From positions 95,826,249-95,890,248 of the forward strand of contig OX352762.1 in the NCBI GenBank assembly GCA_947095585.1: a DNA stretch of 64,000 nt. The letters run 5' to 3'. Shown one piece after another: positions 11,545 to 22,190 of the stretch. Under the pieces are notes generated by a model that saw nothing but the letters and a program-made list of their open reading frames with translations, ran no database searches and was not told the DNA's origin. Source of the DNA: Nephrocerus scutellatus. Lineage: Eukaryota; Arthropoda; Insecta; Diptera; Pipunculidae. Position numbers and translations under genes: made by a program. Within the stretch, counting starts at the first letter, position 1; each line of letters starts with the position of its first letter.

Positions 11545-11700
11545 TATTGTGGGAAATAATTCTTGGGCATATTCTAAGAAAAAAAATCGTTCTACAGTAA
11601 GGGTGTATCTACAATGTTGATATCATTTATCGGGGATTTAAGCAAAAGCTTACTTTGGTTGACCCTGACCCATGTTAGCGGAAATTGCTAATACTAATAA
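11545..11700 (+). repeat. Dispersed repeat V, + copy (inverse copy at 18.4 kb)
   Basis: GGGTGTATCTACAATGTTGAT, TATCGGGGATTTAAGCAAAAGC and GACCCTGACCCATGTTA are found in reverse complement at 18420-18552. The family is unidentified. Confidence 0.55.
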
Positions 11701-12008
11701 TGCTAATAATTGTTAATACTAACGATAGAAACTTAGTTTAGGACTTTATTTTTAGAGTTACTAGCATTTGTAACTGCGTTTAAATAAAGTTGATATCTTG
11801 TTTAAGTCTTCAGATATTCAGTTTCATATCTGTTCCAGTTTTCTTGCCCATGCTACGTTTTAACTTTAAGGATTAATTTTCTAGAGAAAATGCGTAATGC
11901 TACCTGTGATGTGTACGTTTGTGTTTTTTGTTCTTTAATGAAGCAGTCGTTATATAAATGTATGTAATATTATTTTAATGTGTTAACTTTCTCATTTTAT
12001 TTTCACAG

Positions 12009-12118
12009 ACCATTGTTATGTATCCAAATCCAAATCTGTACACATGCACCGCTCGGATATGGCTCCGAGAAATTGGTTTCTCTTTGACTTACGGAGCTTT
12101 GATGCTAAAAACATGGAG
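12009..12118 (+). CDS. Class C GPCR (GPR158/GPR179-like), exon encoding ECL1 and TM3
   Basis: Acceptor TTTCACAG, donor GTGAGT. It enters in phase 0 and leaves two bases of an Arg codon. It encodes TIVMYPNPNLYTCTARIW, then a helix around GFSLTYGALMLKTW. The Cys in TCTARIW is in the position of the ECL1/TM3 cysteine that class C receptors bond to ECL2. LREIGFSLTYG resembles the TM3 of GPR158-type receptors. The intron before it is 9383 bp and holds most of the transposons in this half of the gene. Confidence 0.93.
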
Positions 12119-12539
12119 GTGAGTAGGCATGTGTAAAGTAATAACATATGTCAGCTGTAAGAGAGAAGGACATCCAAAAAATGTATTGTTTCTGGAGAGT
12201 GAATTGGTTCAGTTTGATAAAAAAAAACGAATACTAGCTTTTCCAAAACAAATTGTTTGTTCAATTCGTTCCTATTGAATTACCAATCTTCAAAAACAAG
12301 TCTCTGAGTTATCTGTATATATATACATTCAAACAACTGTTAAATTTCTGGCAGAACTGTAAGTGGTATTGTCAACTGTCATAACATTGACCCGTTTTGA
12401 AATGTTACTGTAAATTTGGCAGTTGTGGATATTCACCAATTAAACCTTTCAGCACAAGGGTCTATCAGACTTTATTTTAAAACTATGATTTCTTTAAAAT
12501 TTGCCTCATTCTACTAGTAGTAATTAGAGAGAAAAATCT

Positions 12540-13190
12540 ATGTTAGGGGTTCACACACGTTAGACGCGCATGGCATGTGTGACGCCCATATAATCGACAA
12601 ATTACCTGTTTTTAAGTTGGAGCCTATTTCATAGTTAAACCACTATTACACCCACTATTACACACGTCACACGACACTTGTGAGACACGGCACACGCGAG
12701 ATCTCAGATACCTCAAAGAAGTCAAAAAAGTAAAAAAAAAAAAAAAAAAAAACAATCACACGCGTTACAGGCGAGATCTCAGAACTGGCCCATGAAACTT
12801 AGCTGCTCAAAAAATTGCAGTCCTCTAGAAAAGGTGGTTAAAAAGGACCTCAAACCAGTCGAAGAGACAGACAGATAAGCAGGCACTGTTCCACGCATCA
12901 TACACGTCAAACGCGACACACAACATGCGTCACAAACGGGATCTTAGAGATGGCCTTGTGAGAGGTTATTAAAAACAAACCTAAAGAAGTCCAAAAAAGT
13001 GAAAAATCCCATTTTTCCACATATCACATGCGGGATTTCAAAAATGGCCCATGACACTTAGCTGTTCTCAAAATTTCAGCGCTCTAGATTGCGTGAAAGG
13101 TGGTTAAAAGGGACCACAAAAAGTCGAAAAAACAGATAGAAGTTTTTAAAAAATGCACATGATCCTTAAGCAGTTTTAACTCTTGGTTAG
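12540..13190. repeat. CpG-rich satellite block
   Basis: Degenerate units contain CACGCGTCACACGCGACAC-type runs, GGCCCATGACACTTAGCTG, TTCAGCGCTCTAGATTGCGTG, and AAAGGTGGTTAAAAAGGACCTC. These are the minus-strand form of the satellite at 48.2-49.9 kb. An A-tract of 20 or so bases lies near 12733-12751. Confidence 0.7.
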
Positions 13191-13246
13191 CGCGAATACA
13201 GAGTTAAGTTTTTTTGCATTTGTAAGAACTTACATCCCTTCAGTTA

Positions 13247-13341
13247 AAAACAAAAAAAACAACCCATAAAAATTAAAATTTTTCATCTAAATTCTCTAAT
13301 CGCAGAAATTGATATGGGAGCCCCTCGATCCTGGGCCATTT
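13247..13341 (+). repeat. Repeat X left arm, inverted pair (arm 1)
   Basis: This arm is almost identical, in reverse complement, to 13822-13916, from AACAACCCATAAAAATTAAA through CCTCGATCCTGGGCCATTTTT. The spacer (about 480 bp) contains a further minus-strand X piece (13342-13560) and a TCGGTCG microsatellite (about 13376-13430). Confidence 0.85.
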
Positions 13342-13560
13342 TTAAATTCTCTGTATTAACTTCACTTGCCCGTGGGTCGTCGGTCGTCGGTCGGTCGTCG
13401 GTCGGTCGTCTGTCGGTCGTCTGTCGTGGATTCTTGCGATCAATTTTTAACCCACTTCCCATGGCCAGATTTTATTGAAATTTTGCACACATGTGTATTT
13501 CCGGAGACAACACTTTCTATTAAATTTTGAGGCCCCTCGGGATGTGGGGTCGGGTGCTTA
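13342..13560 (-). repeat. Repeat X partial copy with TCGGTCG microsatellite
   Basis: AAATTCTCTGTATTAACTTCAC marks the X right end in reverse. In place of the CAGCCAGCC run it has GTCGTCGGTCGGTCGTC units. One module with CACACATGTGTATTTCCGG and GGCCCCTCGGG follows. Confidence 0.75.
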
Positions 13561-13821
13561 ATTCAACTTACATTTTTTATTTACTGAATTGTATTTTTAT
13601 TGATGTCTTTTTTTGTTGTCGATATCAACTTACAGATAGAACAACAAGTTTTCGCAATATTCTGTCATTTCGCGTTTTCATAAATTAGTTCAGAGCAGTC
13701 AAAGAGTTCTCAAGATAAATGTTCGTGTTCGTGTTCGTGCTCAGAATAAAATGATCTGAGCATTTTCAGTTTTTAACATCAAATGTCTGTTTCTATGATT
13801 TTCTCCTACAATAAAAAAAAA

Positions 13822-13916
13822 TGGCCCAGGATCGAGGGGCTCCCATATCAATTTCTGCGATTAGAGAATTTAGATGAAAATTTTTAATTTTTATGGGTTG
13901 TTTTTTTCTTGTTGAA
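13822..13916 (-). repeat. Repeat X left arm, inverted pair (arm 2)
   Basis: Reverse complement of 13247-13341 with only one or two differences visible, including the unusual ATCGCAGAAATTGATATGGG segment shared by no other copy in the window. Confidence 0.85.
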
Positions 13917-14235
13917 AATGGATTTATAAGCATAAATACGAAAATTTTTATGTGAATCTAGGCTTCCACGCTCAAGTTCAAAGTGACTTAACCGATTTTG
14001 TCCATTAGTATATTTACACTTATAAGGAATAAGTCATATAGCATAGCCAGAAGCTGACAAATAAAGAAATTACATTTTTTTTAAAACTGCTTTTTTTAGT
14101 TCGTGCCCTCTACTTTCATACCTTTACTACGTCTGGCTTCGTATATCTTCGGTGATAAAAGTAAGTTAGGTTGACCTGTGCATAAAGATTCAAGTCTATT
14201 TATGTTATCATCTACTTCTTGACGTGCGAATCCAG

Positions 14236-14291
14236 TTCATGGGAGAGTTATTAAAACTACACGACCGGAGTTTTAATAACTCTCCCATGAA
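14236..14291. other. Perfect 23-bp hairpin in intron
   Basis: The arms at 14236-14258 and 14269-14291 are exact reverse complements (TTCATGGGAGAGTTATTAAA and so on) around a 10-nt loop, ACACGACCGG. This could be the tip of a palindromic mobile element or a structured intron RNA. The 23-bp stem is short for a microRNA precursor. Confidence 0.8.
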
Positions 14292-14559
14292 GAGAACTGC
14301 TTTATTAATACAAACATAAATATTTATTTTTGAGATTTGGTCCGCCAGGAACTTTCTGTGAACTTTCCTTCAACCTATTAAATTGCATAAATTCTTTACT
14401 CAACTTTTATAGTTAGTGACCAGTTGAAATTTATATATTTCTGCTGGAATTAATTATTTTTAATTAAAAAATATGTTTTCCTTTCCTTGATACTCCCATT
14501 ATTTCATAATATTCCATTAAAACATTATTTCACTATTTTTCTGCCTTCTCGTTTTCCAG

Positions 14560-14774
14560 GATATCCGTGATATTTCGTGTGCGTTCTGCAAAAGCGGTTA
14601 AAATCACAGATGGTGCCCTTCTCAAACGATTGGGTATTATGTGTGGAATCATAGGGACATGTCTCTTGGTTCGCACATTGGTGTCACCGCCGGATGTGGT
14701 AGTCGGTAGAACAGCCGATGATCTGAAAGCATTTTTATGTAAAACGGATTGGTGGGATTATACATTTACGTCGA
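14560..14774 (+). CDS. Class C GPCR (GPR158/GPR179-like), exon encoding ICL2, TM4, ECL2
   Basis: Acceptor TTTTCCAG, donor GTAAGT. The first base completes the Arg codon from the previous exon, and one base of a Met codon is left at the end. It reads ISVIFRVRSAKAVKITDGAL (basic second intracellular loop), a TM4 helix around IMCGIIGTCLLVRTLV, then ECL2 with DDLKAFLCKTDWWDYTF. The Cys in FLCKTDWW is the expected partner of the exon-2 cysteine. An open frame continues into the intron, but the donor and the join to 18988 make the splice clear. Confidence 0.93.
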
Positions 14775-15700
14775 GTAAGTATTTTTTTTTAAGAATATTA
14801 TATAAATGTTTATGTCATATCTCCTACAGTGGGCTTTTTTATATAGTGCATGTTTTTCCGAAATTTTATGTCTGCTGGTGCTTGTGTTATTTTGTCATTA
14901 TTAAAATCAAAACTTTAACCAAAATATATCAACAAAAATTTTATAATCATTCGCAAATTGCTTGGAACCATATATTTCGAAGGAATTTTATGTAATGAAA
15001 CTTTCAACTCCACAAATTGTGGGCAAAATACGGACAAAACAGGGTAAAACAATAACAACCATTTATGTGTGCTTCTTCACAATAGTTCTATACTGAAATT
15101 TTTGGCAAATGTAACCTGCAGGTAGCATGTGAAAGGAAAATATTTTAATTTTTTGTGAAAGCATTGAACCAAATGAAAATGAAACTCAGAGCTTTGAGCA
15201 AATATGCATGCCCTCTTACACATGTCGAAATGCAAACATTTGAGGGAATGTGTATTTGTATGAACCTTTTTCTTTTTCTTTTAATGTACACACGTTCAAG
15301 GAATTTGCATCTTTATTATGCTAGGACAAAACATTCACAACAACTTGTATCAGTCTGCAGCAATAAAATTGTTTAAATTATAAATTTATTTTTAATTGGG
15401 AAATATTTTTGTGGAAACTGTGAGTGAGGAAGCTAGTGAGTATCACAATGTAAAAGTTTGTCCTTTGGTTTTGTCGAAAATGTCAAGTATGCAAAGTATT
15501 CCTTACATTTCACTCTGAAATTGCGGCTGTTTGCTGGTATAATTCACGTTAGTTCTTTTTTAATGTAATGTAATGTGAGGAAAAAAAAATTCCCGAAACT
15601 CCACAACTGTCTGCTATGAACGATTGTCTCTATGACGCTGACATCGTGCAAACAATTAAACTTCCTATATTCTAATTATAAAAAGACTTCCATTACCAGC
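14775..15700. other. Intronic interval, nothing recognised
   Basis: AT-rich non-coding intron sequence after the donor. There are no repeat-family hits to other parts of the window apart from a small TAATGTAATG run near 15560. Confidence 0.4.
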
Positions 15701-16212
15701 GTAGGCTAGGTTAGGTTTGGTTAGTTTAGGTTAGGTTTGGTTATGGTGGCTGTCAGTGAAACCGATACACTTAGACCAGTAATGGTCTATTGTGATACCA
15801 CACGCATCAGTAAAAATTCCCTCTACCTACTCTATGAACCAATTAGAGCTTCGTATGAAGCGTAGGAGACTACCAATGTCAATCATTAATGTCTGTGTAG
15901 AAGAAAGCTCCCATATGAAGTATACGTTTTTGGGAGAGGGCTCGACAAGTACAGAGAAGTTAGACAATGGTCTACTTTTCCTCTTCATCTATGCAGCTTC
16001 TGCAGAAGTCATTCGAAAAGACTCCAAGTCTTGCTGCGTGTCCAGTGATGACACCTACAATACCACCGATGTGCGATATTTTTTGAGAGATCAAAAACTT
16101 GGAGCGTTTCGGATCCAGCTTGGGCCAGATCTGTTTTTTCGTAATGCAAGTTGTACAGTTTGACCACCTATAGTTAGTTTTTTCATTAGCATCCCTCTTT
16201 AACAAGAGTTAA
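15700..16212 (-). pseudogene. LOA-like non-LTR 3' fragment with CCTAA-type tail
   Basis: The minus strand reads LLKRDANEKTNYRW, CTTCITKKQIWPKLDPK, ISHIGGIVGVITGH, a break, then NDFCRSCIDEEE (zinc knuckle start). Nearly the same words occur on + at 60.2-60.4 kb. After the protein end, the 3' UTR ends in GACAGCCACC and a CCTAACC-like tail (15701-15743). The rest of this element (RT part) is found at 17815-18160, beyond an intervening jockey-like segment. Confidence 0.8.
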
Positions 16213-17815
16213 CATGTAGCGATTTGATATTCGAAAAGAGACTTAGTGTACGAAATTTTAGGAGATTATCAAGCGTCATGCCATATAGACGCGACGAAAA
16301 ATTGGATATATGGTCGAATCGTCGTGAGCCAAAGACATATCTTACTATGGCATTAAAGGCAACATTAAGTTTCCGTTTAGATGCGTAGGAGCAATTGCAG
16401 TAGATTTCGCAACCATATGTTAAGACTGGTACTGCTAATGTTTTTGCCAGTAAGATTCGAGTTTTGAAAGGAGTGAAAGACCGTGTAGCCCATACAGTAC
16501 GAATCACTCCATAAGTCTTTCCTACATCTAAGTTAATGTGAGTGCCCCATGTTTAATCACGACTGAATGTCATACCAAGGTTTTTGACCTCTTCGACATA
16601 CTCTTTAAGGTTGTTGTTCAATGTGATAGACGGGAAATATGAAAGGTCCATTAGCTGCTTAGAAATGACGATGCATTGAGATTTTTTTGCATTAACATAG
16701 ACCGTTACTATTAGACCGCAGCGCTATGTTTGGAAGATCATCATTGATACAATTCACAGCATGTTCGATTAAGCCCAACGGGCAACTCAGAACGAGCTGA
16801 GCACTAAGAACGAAACATTTCCCTCATCTAGAACATACCGTATGTCATCTGATATGCCTACTATGGCTGTTATGCATTGCTAAGGCGTTAAGATATTATG
16901 GATGGAGAGGTGTTGATCTATTTGCTTTTGTATAATCTTTCGAAAATTTTGGACAAAAAGGGAAGAGTGGATATATGTTTAAACTCATTTCCTTTAGGTG
17001 TCTTAGGGACGGGCAGTACTTTTGCAACTTTCCATTTAGCAGGAAAAATACCTGTTATTACCACTGTGTTAAAGATGTACGGGTCAAATAATTAGTAAGA
17101 TGATTTTTAGGAAATATGGGTGTATCTCATCAACACCGACTGAATTAATGGATATTACACTTTCTACTACATCAGTGGTGTTCAATGTCGTAAAGGAAAA
17201 ACTAGGGCAGGTTGCAGTAGATGATGCTACGTCACTTAGACGAGACAAGTTCTGTGGGATAGATGAAGCCGAAGTCTGTGAAGAAAGGATTTTCGCTTGA
17301 GATGACTAAGATCAATACCTTCAAAATGCTGTCTTTAAACTTCACCTATTCCTACATTACGCAGATTTTTCCCATAGTTGCATTGAGTCGACTAGAGTAG
17401 AACCTTGATTTAGCGACTCTTATCTCCCTTACTACTTTCTTGCGGAGATGGCGGTATGTACTTCGTTGGTCCTCTAACCGAAATCGCTTTCAACTGTTGT
17501 ATGCTCTGTCACGCTGTTTTATTAGCTGACGAATTTAGTTAGTGCATCATGGTGTATTATCTGAAAAAGTACTTTTGATTCTTATAGGAACATGTAAATT
17601 AAAAGGATTATTAATGTTCGAATCGAGAAATACCACCTGATCATTTGGTGATGGTAAGCAGTAAATAATTTCCCAATCGATAGTCCTTCATCTTCCAAGT
17701 AAGCGTCTTTGTCCCAGAATGATCTGAAGGGGAAGGTGACCTGGAAGTTTTTGTTAAAATTGAAGTATGGAATGGTGTAGTCTATGTTACTAAACTCAGG
17801 ATAGAAGAGTGACCG
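16200..17815 (-). pseudogene. Jockey-like non-LTR fragment (EN end to RT thumb)
   Basis: Successive blocks on the minus strand: an endonuclease stretch (YPEFSNIDYTIPYFNF, about 17800), KRFRLEDQRSTYRHLRKKVV and AKSRFYSSRLNATM (17400-17490), FRKIIQKQIDQHLSIHNILT (about 16930), NAKKSQCIVISKQLM (about 16660), and FKTRILLAKTLAVPVLTYGC with RKLNVAFNAIVRYVFG (16199-16507). RT motifs A-C are deleted and many stops occur. It sits between two halves of a LOA-like element in the same orientation. Confidence 0.75.
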
Positions 17816-18160
17816 ATTTTATTTCTAGTCCACTGGAAATAGAAGGAGGGTTAATAAGTGGAATTTATATTTTCCACAGCCTAAACCACAGCGATCTGCC
17901 CAGCAAGTTAGCTTGTTGAGATCATTTCATCCACATAAGGGATTACTCTGCAGCGCTTACCTCTTAAGCATACCAGCAGCTCATTCACCGCTAAGTTTCA
18001 TAGAAGGAGGATAGAACTCCACCTTGTAGGGTTCCTCTGCAGACAGATCTTCTGGCAGATGACACGCCCAGCTTTAAATTAATAATTCGACTTGTGAGCA
18101 GAAAATTAATCAATTCGCGAAGTGAGTCATCCACCCTCAAAGGCGACAGTACATCCGTTA
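17815..18160 (-). pseudogene. LOA-like RT fragment
   Basis: The minus strand reads VDDSLRELINFLLTSRIINL, then RGTLQGGVLS (motif B, GTPQGG type) and, after a frameshift, VNELLVCLRGKRCRVIPYVD. The first block is closely matched at 59620-59715 on + (IDDSLGEMINLILTSRIVNS). Taken with 15700-16212 it is the remnant of one element split by the jockey-like segment. Confidence 0.75.
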
Positions 18161-18987
18161 TTTTTATTTTTTTTATTATTGTTACGTTCATAAGAATAAA
18201 ATAGTAAAACGCTATATTTATCACGCATTTTCTGGAGAAAATTGACCGCAAAATCAAAAATTAGCATGGGCATGAAAACTAGAACAGGCATTGAAGTTGG
18301 ATATCTGAAGACTCATACAAGATATGAACTTTATTTAAACGCAGTCACAAAGGCTAGTATTTCTTCTAAAAACAAAGTCCTAAACGAAATTTCTACCATT
18401 AGTTTTGACAGAGCAATTTTCGTTAACATGAGTCAGGGTCCAACAAAGTAAGCTCTTTTTATATCCCCGATATATCATGTCAGCATTGGAGATAGACCCT
18501 TACTGTAGAACGATTTTTTTCTTAAAATATACCCAAGAATCATTTTCCAAATTATCATTGACGAATTAGGTTTCACACCCTGTGAAACAAATGGACTTCA
18601 TATTAAATCAGCACTGTTGTCAGAAATCCATAAATCAAAAACAGAGGAAAAACTCGCCCTAGGTTTATTCCAACTTTATGGTGTAACTGCCTGCTACTTG
18701 ATACACTTTATTTATTATTTTACCAAATAAATTTCCTTACATTACCATTTTTAAATATTTTTCACTATTTATTTATTTACCTCTCGAATTTTTTTTAAAA
18801 CTACAAGTTTACAAGGTAGCTTATGGATCGATTGATTATTTTTTTTTAATCTTCCATTTCCAATTATTGCACTTTTAATAAAAAAAAAACACACCAAAAC
18901 CATTGCAATAACTCACCCTGCCGACACACACCTAAACTGAGACTCTCGCCGCAAATATTGAAATTTTAATTTAAAAATGTTTTACAG
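18161..18987. other. Intronic interval with inverse copy of repeat V
   Basis: 18420-18552 is the reverse complement of 11565-11700. The open frame 18242-18451 has no recognisable homology. The remainder is AT-rich and ends in the acceptor TTTTACAG. Confidence 0.5.
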
Positions 18988-19126
18988 TGGAAGTCCTTTT
19001 CCTTGCTTGGGGCGTGCGATTGTGTATTATGGTTCGTAAAGCACCATCCGAATTTAATGAGAGCCGCTTCATATCAATGGCCATCTACAACGAGTTCCTG
19101 CTCACATGTTTCCTGAATGTTTCCAT
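18988..19126 (+). CDS. Class C GPCR (GPR158/GPR179-like), exon encoding TM5, ICL3 and most of TM6
   Basis: Acceptor TTTACAG, donor GTAAGT. The first two bases complete ATG, and two bases are left over. It reads [20 protein letters not shown] (TM5 into ICL3), [19 protein letters not shown], then CFLNVSM (TM6). The short ICL3 with a K-A-P-x-x-F-N-E motif is of the GPR158/179 kind. The following intron is only 98 bp. Confidence 0.93.
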
Positions 19127-19224
19127 GTAAGTAGAGTTCACCTTTGTGAGGAAGAAAATAGCGGCACACTCGAATTTCGTCAGAATTAAAATCGCATTCC
19201 GCAATTATTTATTTGAATTTTCAG

Positions 19225-19330
19225 GCTTTTCCTGCAGTCACCAGCAAATCCTGATTTACTTTACATAATCTTCTTTTGTCATACTCAATTAACGGTAACA
19301 CTATTGTTGGGGTTGATTTTTGGCAGTAAG
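19225..19330 (+). CDS. Class C GPCR (GPR158/GPR179-like), exon encoding end of TM6 and TM7
   Basis: Acceptor TTTTCAG, donor GTAGGT. It enters with one base and leaves in phase 0. It encodes LFLQSPANPDLLYIIFFCHT and a helix with TVTLLLGLIFGSK. The end of TM7 (F-G-S-K-V-Y across the next splice) stands where class C receptors have the F-x-P-K-x-Y signature; here Ser replaces Pro. Confidence 0.92.
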
Positions 19331-19447
19331 GTAGGTCCATTAAGAGCAATTGGTATTGTTATAAACTCAGAATTATGTACGAAAAAAAAATTCTGAATAA
19401 TTTAACGAAAACTCTCTCAATAAACCTGTACCTGTCATGTTTTACAG

Positions 19448-19610
19448 GTATACATCGTTCTGCGAAGTGGAAAATCCCATCAAGAAGCCATCGGAATGGG
19501 AGCCAAATCAACTGGGGCAAAGTTTAATTTTCGCCCACAAATTCGGACGTTTGCTAATCCCAGCTCAGCGACAACGTCAAGTGCGCCAATTGGTGGGACG
19601 GTATCAGCGG
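19448..19610 (+). CDS. Class C GPCR (GPR158/GPR179-like), exon encoding start of C-tail
   Basis: Acceptor TTTACAG after a 117-bp intron. It starts in phase 0 and ends one base into a Glu codon. It reads VYIVLRSGKSHQEAIGMGAK, FRPQIRTFANPSS, then a Ser/Thr/Ala-rich stretch. The membrane-proximal tail is basic and small-residue rich. Two overlapping alternative frames run through this stretch but do not join to neighbouring exons. Confidence 0.92.
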
Positions 19611-20399
19611 GTAAATTGTTTTTTGTTTTTTTTTTGTTTCATGAATATTTATTCCCAGAAGTCGGTATTTCATCAAAGGAAAAATCAAATTTTTGCAGAT
19701 TTCCTCTTAAGCAATTTAAGAGGAAAATCAATTTTTGGCAAATATAAAAAATGTAAATTGAAATTTATTCGAACCCGCCGAAAAGATTCGCTGAACAACT
19801 TTCTATTAGACTAGATAAAGCAGAAGCTTTGTTTCAAGGACTATTAGTTTTGATATCGGCTTTTGTAATCCTTTGACCAAAAAGATTTATGCGTTCTACA
19901 AAAATTGAGTAATGCTCCTCAGCCCAATTCGTTTACTTTCCTTCTAAGATCAAGTAAAAAAGGCTGGAAACCTCTCTTGCAGTCGAACTATTGCGCAATA
20001 TTCTAAGAATTTCTATCAATGTCAATAAACATTTATACCTTCCATTGGAAGTAATTAAAGTTGACAGTGTATTAGAAGCAACTCAAATCAAAACATATTG
20101 CAAAGAGTTAGACTTACAGACTTTTATTTCATAAAAAGATAGGTTGGTATGGTACATAATTAAACATAGTTTTCGAGCCTATTTAGGTTTGATCATTATT
20201 GACCGTCTACCAGATTGACATTTGGGATTTCTACATAAAATATGAGCTTACCAACATAGTACATTTATAAAGTTTAAATATTCGCATAAAGAATTTAGCA
20301 ATAATACAACGAAAACTAATTATAATGGCGTTTCTATTTTAAAAACTTTCCTCCACGATAAATTTTCTATATATTAACGCCTTCTTAGTGTAGTTGTAT

Positions 20400-22190
20400 A
20401 ACACGTTCCACTCATATGCTCAGTGTTCTCTACTCGTCCAGCTCAGTTGCCCCGAAGTATACCAGACGGTATTCTTTTAAAATAGGGCATATAGTTATAA
20501 AGTGGAAAACGTCTTCCCTCACATTTAAGTTACACATATTGCAAAGGATTGGTAGCTCAGGGCGATGCGGAATAAAATTGATTGCGATCAGCTCACCTCT
20601 TACTTTTAATATTAGATTTATTCTGTCGATTTAGTTGCTGTTTAGAAAGTATGTTTCATCTTGCAGATCATATCCAAGTTGCGCGTAGTATTTTCTATGC
20701 TGAGAGCTCCGAGCATCACTTACGCATCTCTTGTATCTCTCTCATCCGATTGATGACAGAAGCGCGTAAAATTTGGATCTTAAAATTGTACCCTGATCCT
20801 CCTTTGTTAAACAAAACTAAACTTCCCTCACATTTAAGTTACACATATCGCATAGGATTGGTAGCTCAGGGCGATGCGGAATAAAATTTATTGCGATCAG
20901 CTCACCTCTTACTTTTAATATTAGATTTATTCTGTCGATTGAGTTGCTGTTTAGAAAGTATGTTTCAACTTGCAGATCATATGCGCGTAGTATTTTCTAT
21001 GTTGAGAGCTCCGAGCATTACTTACGCATCTCTCGTATCTCTCTCATCAGATTGATGACAGTAGCGCGTAAAATTTGGATCTTAAAATTGTACCCTGATC
21101 CTCCGTTGTTAAACTAAGACTGTAGCCGCATTCAGTCGCTATACTCTCCTTATTTTGATACAGATTTCTTCTTCTTGAAACTATATGGTTGAGCACCAGC
21201 TTAGGTAGCCTACCTTGTTCCATCTCAGTAACTTTAACTATATAATCAAAGTGCTGACGCAGAGCATCCACATTGCACATCTATTAGAGGAGTTACCCCA
21301 GTCTCCAAGTGCAACATATAATTAGGAGTGTTGCTAGGTAGGTGAAAAATTCGTTTTAAGAAGTATCGAAGAAACCTGGGCTCCATATAATAGAATCGAT
21401 TTTGATTTCTGTTTTGAGTTGTGGTTAATGTTTTTGTTAACAATTCAGCGACTCCAAACGGAAGCTATTGCACGTTCCGATAATTTTGCATTGAGGTGTT
21501 TTTTCATATTGAAGTTGCCGGTTATCAGAACTCCCAGGTATTTGTATTCTCTCACTATATCAATACGTTCGCCTTGAGTGTACCATATTTCGTTGCGTGA
21601 ATACTTACCGCTTCCGCCTCAGAATATCATCATCTTTGACTTATAAAGATTTGCACTCAGGTTCCATAGCTTACAGTACTCAGCTAGTCTGTTTATCATA
21701 AACTGCACACCGTTGATTGTGTCAGAGAGGAAAACGATATCGTCAGCATAAATGAGCACAGGGATCTTTACTTGGTTCAGTTCTATTCCATCCCTTACAA
21801 AATCGGTTATGTCATTGACGAATAGAATAAATAAAAGCGCGCTCAGTACGCAACCTTGCTTCACTCCCATTGATGTTCCAAACTCATCGGAAATAAATTC
21901 GCCATGCCAGACATATTCTAAATTACTATCATAAATTGCCCTAAAAATTTTGATGACTTTGTGAGACATTCCTATTAGGTGGAGTTTATAAAATAGTGCG
22001 TCGCGCGGTACTGAGTTAAAGGCTGCACGGAAATCGACAAAGAATGTATACAAATTCTTGCATAGGCTTTTGTAGATTTCGGCAATGTTAATGAGTGAAA
22101 AAATTGGATCAGTGGTTGAGTAATTCTTTCTAAAACCCGCTTGGAATTCTCGAAGAATTTTCCTATCAGAGACCCACTGAATGAGTCAAA
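20400..22190 (-). pseudogene. Non-LTR retrotransposon fragment (RT to C-terminal knuckle)
   Basis: The minus strand reads EFQAGFRKNYSTTD, then a 144-residue open segment (21619-22053) with FVDFRAAFNSVPRDALF (motif A), GVKQGCVLSALLF (motif B) and LIYADDIVFLS (motif C). Further on are REYKYLGVLITGNFNMKKHL (about 21530), QHFDYIVKVTEMEQGRLPKL (about 21220), and a final C-x2-C-x9-H-x5-C knuckle (CNMCNLNVREDVFHFITIC, about 20530). The clade is not assigned. A 309-bp tandem duplication covers the knuckle region. It lies antisense in the last intron of the receptor gene. Confidence 0.85.
20513..21112. repeat. 309-bp tandem duplication inside the non-LTR 3' coding end
   Basis: 20513-20821 and 20822-21112 both run from CTTCCCTCACATTTAAG to CTGATCCTCC-GTTAAAC. 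The second copy lacks a few bases around CATATCCAAGTTGCG. The two are otherwise very similar, so the duplication is younger than most damage in the element. Confidence 0.9.

Noticed and set aside
14567..14995. 142-residue frame read as an intact gene
   Set aside because: Its first part is the receptor exon; the rest is read-through into the intron past a consensus GTAAGT.
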